A stretch of DNA of 64,000 nt, taken from assembly GCF_030954495.1 (NCBI RefSeq), contig NZ_JAVHUW010000043.1:1-64000 (forward strand), written 5' to 3'. Source of the stretch: Candidatus Desulfosporosinus nitrosoreducens (GTDB lineage: Bacteria > Bacillota > Desulfitobacteriia > Desulfitobacteriales > Desulfitobacteriaceae). A model generated the notes under the pieces. That model saw only the letters and a list, made by a program, of their open reading frames with translations, was not told where the DNA came from and did no database searches. Made by a program: the position numbers and the translations under genes. Positions within the stretch are counted from its first letter, which is position 1. Each line of letters begins with the position of its first letter. Shown piece after piece: positions 1 through 8,083 of the stretch.

Positions 1-113
1 GGTCGTAGGACTTATTTCCTGTCGCCTCGGGGCTTTATTACTTTCGCATTTTTATGCACAAATTATCATTATCCTCTATTTGTTTTTAAAAAAAGGAAAT
101 AAGTCCTACGACC
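1..113. repeat. Short element with perfect 20-bp inverted ends
   Basis: The first 20 bases (1-20) are the exact reverse complement of 94-113. The 73 bp between are AT-rich and hold no reading frame. A small non-coding element with perfect terminal inverted repeats resembles a MITE, but a large hairpin or an RNA element is possible. The left end coincides with the window edge, so the repeat may be longer. No target-site duplication can be judged. Confidence 0.55.
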
Positions 114-400
114 AATGCTTTGACAAAATAACCCCTGTACAGCGAAACCGATACAGGGTCTAGTGGCAAAAAAGAAATTTTAATCGTATAAAGACGACTT
201 GATTCAGGTGGAGTTTTAACTCCATCTGAATCTTAGTCGCACTTATCCAGGGACTTAGCCGCTCTTAACTCACCGCTTGCCGAAGCGGGAGTCTTAGAGC
301 GGATTAGTCAGCGGATAGATAAATAGGCTTAATCTTAGTCAGCCATGAGCTCTGCTCATCAAATATCGTTCTATAATATTAAGTCCAGACTTTGATCAAG
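114..400. other. Gene-free stretch with several strong hairpins
   Basis: No gene seen. It holds a 7-bp hairpin (133-139/152-158), a long imperfect hairpin of about 22 bp (195-216/218-239), another of about 20 bp with small bulges (259-278/283-302), and a 6-bp hairpin near 344-358. One or more could terminate the minus-strand M56 peptidase gene ending at 401, although none has a clear U-tract. The two long imperfect hairpins look like decayed inverted repeats or structured RNA. Confidence 0.45.
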
Positions 401-2440
401 CTATAGCTTTGAATAAGCTTGCAAAATCGATTTCACCATAGTCTCTATCATCGCTTGCGATTCCGTCGAAGCAATTTCAAATCTTAAACCGCTGCTAATT
501 TGAAACACAGCAGCCGGCAGACGATCATTATAGTTTTTGCGCAGTTTAACCTCAATTCCCTCAATTTGTTTTGTATCAAATGTTGAGTCCGGCGTTGACA
601 CTGGAGCGAACCCATACGGGTGATCTCCTTTGATCATCTGTACATTAATGAAAGGTGTTGCTGTCCCTTGCGTATTCGTATAGTATAACGAAAAGGTTTC
701 TGACTTTTTGTCCCCTTGAATATAGACCATGGAATGTTGCATATCGAATTTATAGCCCCGCGGAACGACGACATCCCCCGCTTGGAGAGTCTTAAAGCTT
801 AAGCCATCTGTTGCCGAAGTGCCCTCTTTTCCTATATAAATATTTGTAGGCGGATTTTTAGCCGGAACTGCTATACTGGCACAGATTTTCTTCAATTCTT
901 CGATTGAAATGCCCCCGCCGATTATATTGTTGGCAGTATACTCCACACTATCTTTTGTAAATTGAATAAAGGCATCTCCAATCTCTCTCACGTATAATGT
1001 TGCCGGCAAATCACCTATTTGGATTTGGGTCTTTGTAGAGTGATCAGAAACATTAGGGTCCATCCCTTTGGGAGGCCCTTCTGAGATGGTAAATGCTGCG
1101 TGGCTGCCATAGGCGGCTAAGTATCCTACACCGGAAGTATTGTCCGGAGGCATGTTTTGGCTGCAGCTAATCTGCGAAGAGGTAAGCTGGTAGCCGGCAG
1201 TGTAGCTCGGAAGTAAAGGGGTGAAGGACAAATATTGCCGGTAATTAAAGCCTCCCTTGGACGCGGCAGAGGATTGATCAGACTGAGTTGTGGCTTCGTC
1301 TGATTTACTATTTGTCACAGCGGCCACTTTGCCAACTGCGGCGGATTTGCTCACCTTAGGATTGGTCAAAGTTACAAATAGCAGAACAGCTACTACTGAA
1401 ATAACTAACAAAGTCCACTTTAACGGTACTTTATGAAAAACCTTTACCATTCCAATTCTTCTCCTTATCTGTGACCGTTTACCCAACAAACTTGCTAGAT
1501 TTACAATTCTTGATACTTTCAAGTTGTTTTCCGCTAGCTTGATCAGTGTAAAGGCATACTCCTTAGGATCGTCAATCCCCATCTTTTCAAGAGTCAAATA
1601 ATCACAAGCTATTTCTTGATCTTCCCGCAATTTTATAAATGCGTACCAAAGCAGAGGGTTAAACCAATGGAGTATAAGCAACCCTTGTGTCAGCCAGTTT
1701 ACCAATATGTCTTTAGACTTGAAGTGAGTTAACTCATGCATAAACACATGGTTAAGCTGCTCAGGGTTGAATTCCTCCAGAATGCCAACAGGAACTAAAA
1801 GTCTGGGACGGAAAAATCCGCAGAGCGATGGACTGGTGATCATCTTAGTTTTAATTAAAGGAAGTTCGGCTTTAATGTTCAGGTTGTTCTTGGCCCTGAT
1901 ATAAGCAGAGACTAAATTGGTATCAACTACAGGCAGACCTTGAATACTTTTCGCAAATCTTCTATTCATTAAGCCAATAATCATGAACAAAACAGCAACA
2001 CCTATAAGCCAAAGGGAAAATAAAAATCCATGCATAAACTGGTAGCTGGCTATTGGATTATGGACTTCGCTCTTATTATGTAATACACTCGGCGTCGGAG
2101 CCGCGGCAATTTGCTCTATGCTATCGGCCTTTTCCTGCCCGCTGCTTCCAAGGCCTGCTGTGGCAGAGCGTGAAGGTGTTTCCGTCCTTTCATGGAGTGA
2201 AGCCGGTTTTGTCAGATTCAAGTTGGTGAGATTGTAAATGCTAAATGAACTTTGCGGAACCCAGGGTACAAGCAAACTGACAAAAACAGCAATCCATAAC
2301 AAGTAATGCAAACGTGCTCCGATTCGCTTCTTCATCACTAATTTCACAAGCATGAGAAGAATTACCAGGAAACTTACCTTTAGAGAGGTACTCCAGACCC
2401 AATCAAAGAAGTTAAGACAAGCCGGATAAATTGTTAGCAT
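401..2440 (-). CDS. BlaR1/MecR1-type M56 membrane metalloprotease with DUF4367-like C-terminus
   Basis: Membrane-bound antirepressor-type zinc protease of the BlaR1/MecR1 (M56) family. Hydrophobic segments lie near residues 20-38, 48-62, 138-160 and 345-362. The zinc motif HELTH is at about 235-239, followed by an REDQEIACD segment that probably carries the third ligand. The extracytoplasmic part (about 400-679) has no penicillin-binding serine motif. It resembles DUF4367-type domains, so the ligand is probably not a beta-lactam. The start is the ATG after GAGGTGATA, two codons inside the longest frame. Upstream, 31 bp away, is a gutted BlaI-type repressor gene, and the pair shares one promoter. 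In this family the protease normally inactivates the BlaI partner. Here that partner looks non-functional. Confidence 0.85.
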   Translation of the reverse strand: MLTIYPACLNFFDWVWSTSLKVSFLVILLMLVKLVMKKRIGARLHYLLWIAVFVSLLVPWVPQSSFSIYNLTNLNLTKPASLHERTETPSRSATAGLGSSGQEKADSIEQIAAAPTPSVLHNKSEVHNPIASYQFMHGFLFSLWLIGVAVLFMIIGLMNRRFAKSIQGLPVVDTNLVSAYIRAKNNLNIKAELPLIKTKMITSPSLCGFFRPRLLVPVGILEEFNPEQLNHVFMHELTHFKSKDILVNWLTQGLLILHWFNPLLWYAFIKLREDQEIACDYLTLEKMGIDDPKEYAFTLIKLAENNLKVSRIVNLASLLGKRSQIRRRIGMVKVFHKVPLKWTLLVISVVAVLLFVTLTNPKVSKSAAVGKVAAVTNSKSDEATTQSDQSSAASKGGFNYRQYLSFTPLLPSYTAGYQLTSSQISCSQNMPPDNTSGVGYLAAYGSHAAFTISEGPPKGMDPNVSDHSTKTQIQIGDLPATLYVREIGDAFIQFTKDSVEYTANNIIGGGISIEELKKICASIAVPAKNPPTNIYIGKEGTSATDGLSFKTLQAGDVVVPRGYKFDMQHSMVYIQGDKKSETFSLYYTNTQGTATPFINVQMIKGDHPYGFAPVSTPDSTFDTKQIEGIEVKLRKNYNDRLPAAVFQISSGLRFEIASTESQAMIETMVKSILQAYSKL

Positions 2441-2471
2441 TATCACCTCTTCCTTTCCTCAGGGATGTGTT

Positions 2472-2621
2472 TTAATTCTTCATATCAGCCTTAGATAGTT
2501 CCTCTTCCTGAAGAAAGGTAACCAGCAGCGGTTTAAAGGCCCTGTCAAAAACCCGGTTGCTAAAAGATTGGTGCTCTGACTTGATACACCCAGCCTCAGA
2601 TATTTTTGGTGTCTCAGACAT
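2472..2621 (-). pseudogene. BlaI/MecI-type repressor with large internal deletion
   Basis: A 49-codon frame with a good ribosome binding site (CTGGAGG). It starts MSETPKISEAG, like the N-terminus of BlaI/MecI repressors, and ends with NRVFDRAFKPLL followed by an LQEEELSK segment, like their C-terminal dimerisation end. The roughly 75 residues expected between, including the DNA-binding winged helix, are missing. The simplest reading is an in-frame internal deletion of a normal gene of about 125 codons. It is too short to be on most gene lists. It sits just upstream of the M56 protease, the normal partner. A functional miniprotein cannot be excluded. Confidence 0.7.
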
Positions 2622-2644
2622 AGTTTTCCTCCAGGATCTTTTGT

Positions 2645-2687
2645 TTACTTATGTAATCATTATTACGCTTGTAGTTATAATAGTCAA
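2645..2687 (-). promoter_or_regulatory. Promoter with two BlaI-like operator dyads
   Basis: On the minus strand TTGACT (2687-2682) is followed after 17 bp by AATAAT (2664-2659). Two dyads of the form TTAC-N4-GTA(A/G) lie at 2645-2656 and 2663-2674, 18 bp centre to centre. One covers the spacer and -10, the other lies just downstream. They resemble the TACA/TGTA half-sites of BlaI/MecI operators. This is where a full-length BlaI would repress its own operon. Confidence 0.6.
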
Positions 2688-2698
2688 CATTATTTTCC

Positions 2699-2944
2699 AT
2701 GTCTAATAATTTAAACTGCTTCACTCCAGCTTTTGGGGGCGGGCGAAGGACGGTGAATATGTTCGCATCCGAGCCGGTCTTGACATGCTATCAAAGGGCT
2801 TGTGAATTGAGAAAGGAATACCAGGTGTCAATATTTGCAAAACCTCAAAAGCCCGGGAAGTTTTTGAGCAAATTAGAAAACGACGGGTATGTTGGATTCT
2901 GCATTGTTGAACAATCACCTGAGATAACCACCTTTACAAAATGA
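2699..2944 (+). other. 81-codon open frame, doubtful, possible gene remnant
   Basis: An open frame with no ribosome binding site, starting inside the minus-strand promoter region and followed by a strong terminator-like hairpin. The second half (ACELRKEYQVSIF and on) has ordinary protein composition and faintly recalls the anticodon-binding-like end of HisRS/HisZ proteins. The likeness is too weak for a call. It could be the decayed tail of a lost gene or chance. Confidence 0.2.
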
Positions 2945-2981
2945 GGAGTTTTTCTTGTTCTCGTGAAACCAACTCGCATAC

Positions 2982-3013
2982 AAGAACGGACGCTGTTTTT
3001 GGCGTCCGTTCTT
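2982..3013. terminator. Strong terminator-like hairpin
   Basis: Perfect 12-bp stem (2982-2993 with 3002-3013), GC-rich inner part, 8-nt loop containing a T run. It lies 38 bp after the doubtful 81-codon frame. Confidence 0.6.
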
Positions 3014-3083
3014 CATACAAAGCCATCTGTTGGTGCTGCATCCGACAGCGTTAGCCTCATTTCCGAGGTGACACTGTTAACAA

Positions 3084-3121
3084 AACAAATCATGACCTAT
3101 TGTGGTTGGTCATGATTTGTT
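3084..3121. terminator. Hairpin after the methyltransferase gene
   Basis: Perfect 14-bp stem (3084-3097 with 3108-3121), 10-nt loop. It lies 66 bp beyond the stop of the minus-strand methyltransferase and is its likely terminator. The tract after the stem is only moderately A/T-rich. Confidence 0.5.
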
Positions 3122-3186
3122 GTTCTTCTGTCTTATTTTCACCTTGAAGAGCCAAGTCTAACATCTCTTTAAAGACTAATCTCTTG

Positions 3187-3771
3187 CTAATTTTTCGCAG
3201 CCAAAATACCATAGTAGTTTTCTCCAATAGCGATTTCCCGGATATCAACAAAATCCGTTTCAGCCAGCATGTCTAAAACATAAGCCCTATCTATGCGATG
3301 ATTTACAGGCGGCCCGACAGGCGTTTCTTTTTTGTCCCACTCCAGAATGGCCAGCCGCCCTTTAGGCAGGAGAACACGGTGAACTTCGCTCAAAGTAGTC
3401 TTAGGATCGTTAACTTCGTGAAGGACGAAGGCTAAAAGCGCAATGTCTACTGAATTGGTTTCCAAAGGATTTTTTTCATGTTCGATTTTCATGGGTATAA
3501 CGTTGCTAAGCCCTTCTGCCATGACCCGTTTCGATAATTCCTCCAACATAGTATCTGAGACGTCCAGAGCAAAGACTTTGCCCTCTTCTCCCAGCATATT
3601 TGCAGCCGGAAGAGCAAAATAACCTATTCCGCAGCCGACGTCGGCCAATACCATTCCGCGTGCTATATCCAATCTCTTGAGAATGTCTTTAGCCGGTAAT
3701 AATATTCTCCTTTGTTCGTTATCTAATTTATGCCAATGCTGCTGAGCCGTGTGCTGAAGACTATCTTTCAT
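3187..3771 (-). CDS. Class I SAM-dependent methyltransferase
   Basis: A 194-residue SAM-dependent methyltransferase of the UbiE/Methyltransf_11 kind. Motif I is VLADVGCGIGYFALPAA (about 36-52). The acidic end of strand 2 is FALDVSD, and motif III (HRVLLPKGRLAILEWDKKE) follows a LAFVLHEV segment. Substrate unknown; small molecules are usual for this group. The start is ATG 3771, placed after TTGGAGG with 8-nt spacing, and an upstream in-frame TTG is rejected. It is a single-gene unit with a hairpin downstream. An A/T-rich gap of about 390 bp separates it from the divergent repeat-protein gene. Confidence 0.8.
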   Translation of the reverse strand: MKDSLQHTAQQHWHKLDNEQRRILLPAKDILKRLDIARGMVLADVGCGIGYFALPAANMLGEEGKVFALDVSDTMLEELSKRVMAEGLSNVIPMKIEHEKNPLETNSVDIALLAFVLHEVNDPKTTLSEVHRVLLPKGRLAILEWDKKETPVGPPVNHRIDRAYVLDMLAETDFVDIREIAIGENYYGILAAKN

Positions 3772-4103
3772 TTTTCTTCCCTCCAATATCGTCCGCCTCT
3801 TGTTAAGCTGCTAACTACCGAAAAGCCGGTGTATACCGTCCATGCCTTTTGGACTTTAGGTTCCTCCTTTCGGGAATGCAATTTTCGTCCAAAGTATACT
3901 GTTTAAAACATTATACTGCGCTTAACAGTGTAATGCTATATTTTTTAGAAGGCCAAAGGAATTAAATATTAAATCAATTCTTGTTGTTAAAAGAGCTGAA
4001 TACTTGGAGCGCTGAATTCTTCCGTATCGTTGAATCATTTCATTGTCATGCTCATTTTCAGTAAACTTTCAGCTGATTTTCAGCATACTTTCAGCCAATT
4101 GAC

Positions 4104-4124
4104 TGAATCTTTCAAATAGATTCA
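4104..4124 (+). promoter_or_regulatory. 7-7-7 dyad in the 393-bp divergent gap
   Basis: TGAATCT and AGATTCA form a perfect dyad around a 7-nt centre, overlapping a TTGACT (4099-4104) and followed by TATAAA (4130-4135). The -35/-10 spacing is 25 bp, too long for a simple promoter, so an activator or another sigma factor is possible. Just upstream the octamer CTTTCAGC recurs within TTTCAGTAAA / TTTCAGCTGA / TTTCAGCATA / TTTCAGCCAA steps (about 4057-4100). Otherwise 3772-4164 holds no gene. Confidence 0.35.
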
Positions 4125-4164
4125 TCCGATATAAACATAGAGAATTAAAAAGGAGGGTAAATTA

Positions 4165-4959
4165 ATGAATTCCATATCATCTGTTTCCAATTACTACGAT
4201 ACATGGCTTACCCAAAACAAAATAGCCAAAAAAGTCAGCACTAATAATGATGACTCAGCTGCTTCTTCACTTGCCTCTTTGCTAAGTAACGAAAATACCC
4301 AAAATGCTCAAAATAATATTGACGGTGATACTTTTCAACTAACTTCTTTAACATCAGCAGACAACAGTAATATTTCTTATGATTTTGCCACAAATTCTTC
4401 CAATAGCTCAACAGATCCTATAGGAGCCTTTCTGGATAAAGTTAAAAATGGTACGGTTACTGCCGATGATATCACAGCGATGCAAACAATATTGAATCAA
4501 ACTCCGTCACCATCAGACACTACCAATACCATGGGAACTTTCCTTAATAAGATCAAAAATGGAACTGTAACCAGCGATGATCTTACAAATATAGCAACCC
4601 TATTAAATCGAGTGTCTCAACAAATGAGTTCCACAACCAGCTCCAGCACCAGTTCTGCTGACAGTTCTACAGATCCAATCGGAACTTTCCTGGATAAAGT
4701 AAAAAACGGAACGGTAACTGCCGATGACATCACAACTATGCAAACGACATTGAATCAGAAGCCATCAGGCCCACCACCGGCACCTCCAGTCAATAGTGGA
4801 AGTTCTTCATCAGGTTCTACAGATACATCGTCATCAAGCTCTGCTGATGCAATACGAGCTTTTCTCGATGAAGTCAAAAATGGTACTGTAACTACCGACG
4901 ATCTTACAAATATGGCAACTTTATTAAATCAAATGTCTGTCTCCATGGCAGACTCCTAA
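4165..4959 (+). CDS. Repeat protein with four DPIGxFLDKVKNGTVTxDD units
   Basis: A 264-residue, Ser/Thr/Asn/Asp-rich protein of unknown function with no signal peptide or membrane segment. Four copies of a 29-residue unit occupy about 84-112, 122-150, 170-198 and 228-256. The core is FLDKVKNGTVTADDI, then a helix of the LTxMATLLNQ type. Linkers are low-complexity Ser/Thr, one with a PPPAPP stretch. Each unit looks like helix-turn-helix with an acidic turn. The small secreted protein at 40348-40677 carries two units of similar shape. Excellent ribosome binding site (AAGGAGGG). It is a single gene closed by a 19-bp terminator. Surface or spore localisation would be a guess. Confidence 0.75.
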   Translation: MNSISSVSNYYDTWLTQNKIAKKVSTNNDDSAASSLASLLSNENTQNAQNNIDGDTFQLTSLTSADNSNISYDFATNSSNSSTDPIGAFLDKVKNGTVTADDITAMQTILNQTPSPSDTTNTMGTFLNKIKNGTVTSDDLTNIATLLNRVSQQMSSTTSSSTSSADSSTDPIGTFLDKVKNGTVTADDITTMQTTLNQKPSGPPPAPPVNSGSSSSGSTDTSSSSSADAIRAFLDEVKNGTVTTDDLTNMATLLNQMSVSMADS

Positions 4960-4970
4960 TTTTTCGCCCC

Positions 4971-5023
4971 ACAAAAGCCAATGCACCTCTCTTTTTCAAA
5001 AATGGAGGTGCATTGGCTTTTGT
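4971..5023 (+). terminator. Perfect 19-bp terminator hairpin
   Basis: Arms 4971-4989 and 5005-5023 are perfectly complementary around a 15-nt T-rich loop. It starts 11 bp after the stop of the repeat-protein gene, with A/T-rich outer stem ends. Confidence 0.8.
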
Positions 5024-5465
5024 ACCAGTTACAGCAATCTTGTCCAAGATGGCCGCTATGAACAGGCAGCGTCTGGTCTGAGGGCAAATCGCTCATACTA
5101 TTGCCTGCCTTTCAACGCTTTATTTCCAAAATATATGACCGGGCCCAGGAGTGCGACAACCCGTACACAGGAGTTTCGACAACATTGTCGATTTTGAGAC
5201 TCCTCAACTTCATTTGCCGCATCAGCAACGGCTTTCTGGAGGGAATCCCGCTATTTGACTGCTGGTTAGATTTTGTCAAGGCGGTTATTTCTTCCTGCGT
5301 TAAGCAAGACGCAACTGGCAGGGCATTGGGATCGGGGATGTGGTCCAAATATGCCAGTCTAATTCCTGGGTTATGAGAAATGTTACTGAATGTGCTTCCA
5401 TCCTTTAACTTTAATACCTAATATCATTTTAGGACGATTTGTAAAATAATTCAATTAAACAATAG
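5024..5465. other. Gene-free stretch with palindrome
   Basis: About 440 bp without a convincing gene. Short frames on both strands (5101-5376 plus, 5112-5348 minus) overlap each other, lack ribosome binding sites and resemble nothing recognised. The palindrome TCGACAACATTGTCGA is at 5176-5191, flanked by GGAGT (5170-5174) and ATTTTGAGACTCC (5191-5203). It looks like a damaged copy of the 32-bp palindrome at 17578-17609. Confidence 0.4.
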
Positions 5466-5624
5466 TTATCGGTTATTCGTTATCAGATTGTCTCCTAAAC
5501 ATATAACGGGGATATTTACGTTCTTAAATATCTTTATTCTATCTGCCGGGTATTCCAAAGAGTTACAGATTATGAAATCAATTTTTCCACTTTTACATAG
5601 CTTCAATAATTTGCTGAAATTGTC
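5466..5624 (-). pseudogene. Fragment resembling a LacI-type sugar-binding regulator
   Basis: Just after the stop of the diguanylate cyclase, another minus-strand frame reads about 52 codons of plausible protein. It holds SGKIDFIICNSLEYP, then an IFKNVNIPVICLGDN stretch and a stop. The pattern (helix, buried strand ending in I-I, then N-I-P-V strand) is typical of the ligand-binding domain of LacI/GalR regulators. There is no start or DNA-binding part. Probably a truncated remnant. The assignment rests on a short stretch only. Confidence 0.35.
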
Positions 5625-5625
5625 C

Positions 5626-7377
5626 TTATTTCTTGGGAGCGATAACCACTTTATTTTTTCCCGTATTCTTTCCTTGATAAAGGGCATCGTCCGCCCTTTT
5701 AATAAGGTCGTCAATAGTATCCTTCCGGCCGATAGTGGCAACTCCGATAGTCAAGGTCACAAGCAATTTCCTTCCGTTATAAGTATGATTATATTCTTCG
5801 ATAGCCTTCCGAATGACCTCCGCCCGTTCTGCCGCGTCCGCATTGGTCAAACCCGGAAACAACAACAGAAACTCCTCTCCCCCCCAACGAGCGATCACAT
5901 CATAATCTCTGACCATTGCCCGGATAGTATTGGACAGTGTTTTCAACACAGAATCTCCCGCATCATGGCCGTACTCATCATTGACCCGCTTGAAGAAATC
6001 GATATCTGCCAGCATTACCGAAAACTCTCGTCCGGTTCTGATAAAGATTTCATAGTCTTCCTTTAAACGTTCTTCTATGTGACGACGGTTATACAACCCG
6101 GTTAAGGCATCAACCCTGGCCGTAAACTCTAAGCGTTGATTTAAATCTTCCAGTACTTCTTTGGCTGTTTGTAATTCACGCGTACGTTCATCGACTAATT
6201 TTTCGAGGGAATTGTTGAACTTCAGCAATTCATTTTCCGCTTTCCTGCGTTTGCGGTGACTGGTTATAAACCCGACAATAAGAACCGTTTCCCCAAAAAT
6301 AATGATCCCGCCAATAATTATGTATAGCTTATAGGTGCTCCAAAAATCGTTCTCTCTGTACTCAATTCTTGCTTCAGACGGAAGCTTGCTTTCAGCAATG
6401 TTCCATCGTTCTAAAGCCCGCCAATCAAAAGCATACTCATTAGCCCTAATGTTGGTCCTTGTTAATTGAGCCGGTTTTTCCCCGTCAAAAATTCGAAGGG
6501 CTATTTCGGCAACATTCCGTCCTGTCAGGTCATTATTGTAGACATAGCCGCCGATTATCCCGCTTCCCAAATACTGCATTTGTGTTCCGTAAACGGGGAT
6601 GCTCACCTTTTTCGTAATCGTACTTAGAACTTGGAAAGGTACGAAGGATTCTCCGGCAACATCCCTAACCCAGCGAACGAACAAAATTGCGGAATCATCC
6701 CCGGCCTGCTGCAATCTCTCCAGCATCCGCAGGTAAGGCAGTTTATTCAAATAAACCAATTCAACTTGACTGCTAAAGGGTTCCGACTCCTTTTGGATTT
6801 GGCTGAGGGTGATCTTTTCATTTTCGGAATCCCCAATCACTATATATATCTTCTTCACTTTTCTTTGCGTCTCAAGAATCAACCGGATGTTATCAGCAAA
6901 ATCCGCAACGGCCGGCAGCACTACATAATCTGCCGGCAAATTGGCTGGGGGATTGACATCAGCGGCCCAAGTCATAATAATCGGCACATTGTTAAATATC
7001 TCAGATCCATATTTCATGAGGAAAGGCGCTAGGACATCGGAGGCCACAATGACATCCGGTTGCCAATTTGAGTATTCTTGTTTTAGTTTAAAATAGCTGG
7101 CCAGAGCTTCCAGGTAGGCTTCACTGTGCGAAAATTTCTGCATATCAAGATATTCATAGGAAAAATCAATTCCATATCTCTTGTCTTCCGCAAATTTTGT
7201 CTTCAATCCGGTGTTAAAGGCTTGATGAGCGGGAAATTCCGCAGTATAGGGATGGATTACCAGAACATTTTTCTGGATTGGAGCTGCGGAAACATACTGA
7301 GCGGTAGAAAAAAGCATGAGGAACACGAAAACAAGTAACGTTGATCTGCTTATATGTTTTCGAATCAATACTTTCAT
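5626..7377 (-). CDS. Membrane diguanylate cyclase with ABC-substrate-binding-type sensor domain
   Basis: A 583-residue signalling protein. Residues 1-31 are a signal peptide. Residues about 37-320 resemble the periplasmic ABC_sub_bind domain (VLVIHPYTAEFPAHQAF near the start, strands such as PDVIVASDVLAPF). A transmembrane segment is at about 352-372, a coiled coil at about 378-420, then a C-terminal GGDEF domain with the active-site motif RWGGEEF near residue 500 and the typical DALTGLYNRRHI opening. The intact GGEEF motif predicts synthesis of cyclic-di-GMP in response to an extracellular ligand. An RxxD inhibitory site was not clearly seen. It is a single-gene unit. Its 3' end abuts a LacI-like fragment. 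Confidence 0.88.
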   Translation of the reverse strand: MKVLIRKHISRSTLLVFVFLMLFSTAQYVSAAPIQKNVLVIHPYTAEFPAHQAFNTGLKTKFAEDKRYGIDFSYEYLDMQKFSHSEAYLEALASYFKLKQEYSNWQPDVIVASDVLAPFLMKYGSEIFNNVPIIMTWAADVNPPANLPADYVVLPAVADFADNIRLILETQRKVKKIYIVIGDSENEKITLSQIQKESEPFSSQVELVYLNKLPYLRMLERLQQAGDDSAILFVRWVRDVAGESFVPFQVLSTITKKVSIPVYGTQMQYLGSGIIGGYVYNNDLTGRNVAEIALRIFDGEKPAQLTRTNIRANEYAFDWRALERWNIAESKLPSEARIEYRENDFWSTYKLYIIIGGIIIFGETVLIVGFITSHRKRRKAENELLKFNNSLEKLVDERTRELQTAKEVLEDLNQRLEFTARVDALTGLYNRRHIEERLKEDYEIFIRTGREFSVMLADIDFFKRVNDEYGHDAGDSVLKTLSNTIRAMVRDYDVIARWGGEEFLLLFPGLTNADAAERAEVIRKAIEEYNHTYNGRKLLVTLTIGVATIGRKDTIDDLIKRADDALYQGKNTGKNKVVIAPKK

Positions 7378-7509
7378 TCTAATTATCCTATCTCACACAT
7401 GTGGTTTTTTTTAATTCAAGCCTACATTCTTAGGCCATCCGGCCAAGCAATTCAAAGCATTACTTATTGTGAAATAATCTACATTGTAAAGTAATCTACA
7501 ATGAAAAAA

Positions 7510-7541
7510 CCTAGTTTATAAACTTTAATTTATAAACTAGG
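7510..7541. terminator. 13-bp A/T-rich hairpin
   Basis: Perfect arms 7510-7522 and 7529-7541 with a 6-nt loop, in the 700-bp gap upstream of the diguanylate cyclase. Nearby, TAATCTACA is repeated (7480-7500 area). It may be a terminator of a lost gene or a regulatory structure. The gap otherwise holds only the Rph/PEP-synthase scrap at 7735-7915. Confidence 0.4.
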
Positions 7542-7734
7542 CCGGTTGCGCTACTTATTCCACATGCATCAAGCGCCCAAAATACAATGCATGCTTCAAA
7601 ATATCCTTGTTTAGTAATCGGAATAACTATTCATTAAATCTTCTTGTAAAAGATTCTACCACAATCTCGGCGCATAATTTGTCATAATATGTAACATATT
7701 TTCTACACTTGAGATTTTTTGTAATTATGCTCCA

Positions 7735-7915
7735 GCTTTCCTCATGGAAGAGCTTTTAGTAGCGGCCCCAATATCGCCTGCTTCTATAGCGGAATCCTCC
7801 AAGAATTTGGTGTATAGGGCACCATTCGATGTCCTGGGGACGGCAAAATAGGCCTCGATTCCATCCTCCGCTTCTCCATACCCCTTCTTTCAAGGCATAG
7901 ATAGCCGGGGCATTT
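7735..7915 (-). pseudogene. Multiply deleted remnant of an Rph/PEP-synthase-like gene
   Basis: Three short blocks, in the order expected on the minus strand, match the intact rph at 13727-16351. 7880-7910 resembles the segment coding AIYALKEGG (rph residues 246-254). 7815-7850 reads RPQDIEWCPIHQI (rph 291-298, RPQDIEWC). 7735-7802 reads LEDSAIEAGDI (rph about 793-803). The nucleotide match is plainest at CCTGGGGACGG and AAGGCATAGAT. The intervening coding sequence is gone. It is clearly dead and reflects a second copy or paralogue. Confidence 0.7.
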
Positions 7916-8083
7916 TATTGATCAATTAATTTTACCTTATCAGGATAAAAACCATTAACCCTAATTATCTAAGAATACTAATGAGAACTATAAATTTTCA
8001 GTGTATTCTTAATAAATCAGATTATAGCAGCTATCTCAATAACTACTTATAAAATCAAAATCATTCATAAAGAGGGTGATAAC

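Noticed and set aside
133..158. CCCTGTA/TACAGGG hairpin as a riboswitch
   Set aside because: Compared with c-di-GMP, fluoride and preQ1 motifs from memory and found no match; treated as a plain hairpin.
5101..5376. 91-codon plus-strand frame
   Set aside because: No ribosome binding site, overlaps another unsupported frame on the other strand, no recognisable protein pattern.
5488..6066. 192-codon plus-strand frame opposite the diguanylate cyclase
   Set aside because: Antisense shadow of the GGDEF region, no ribosome binding site, composition unlike protein.
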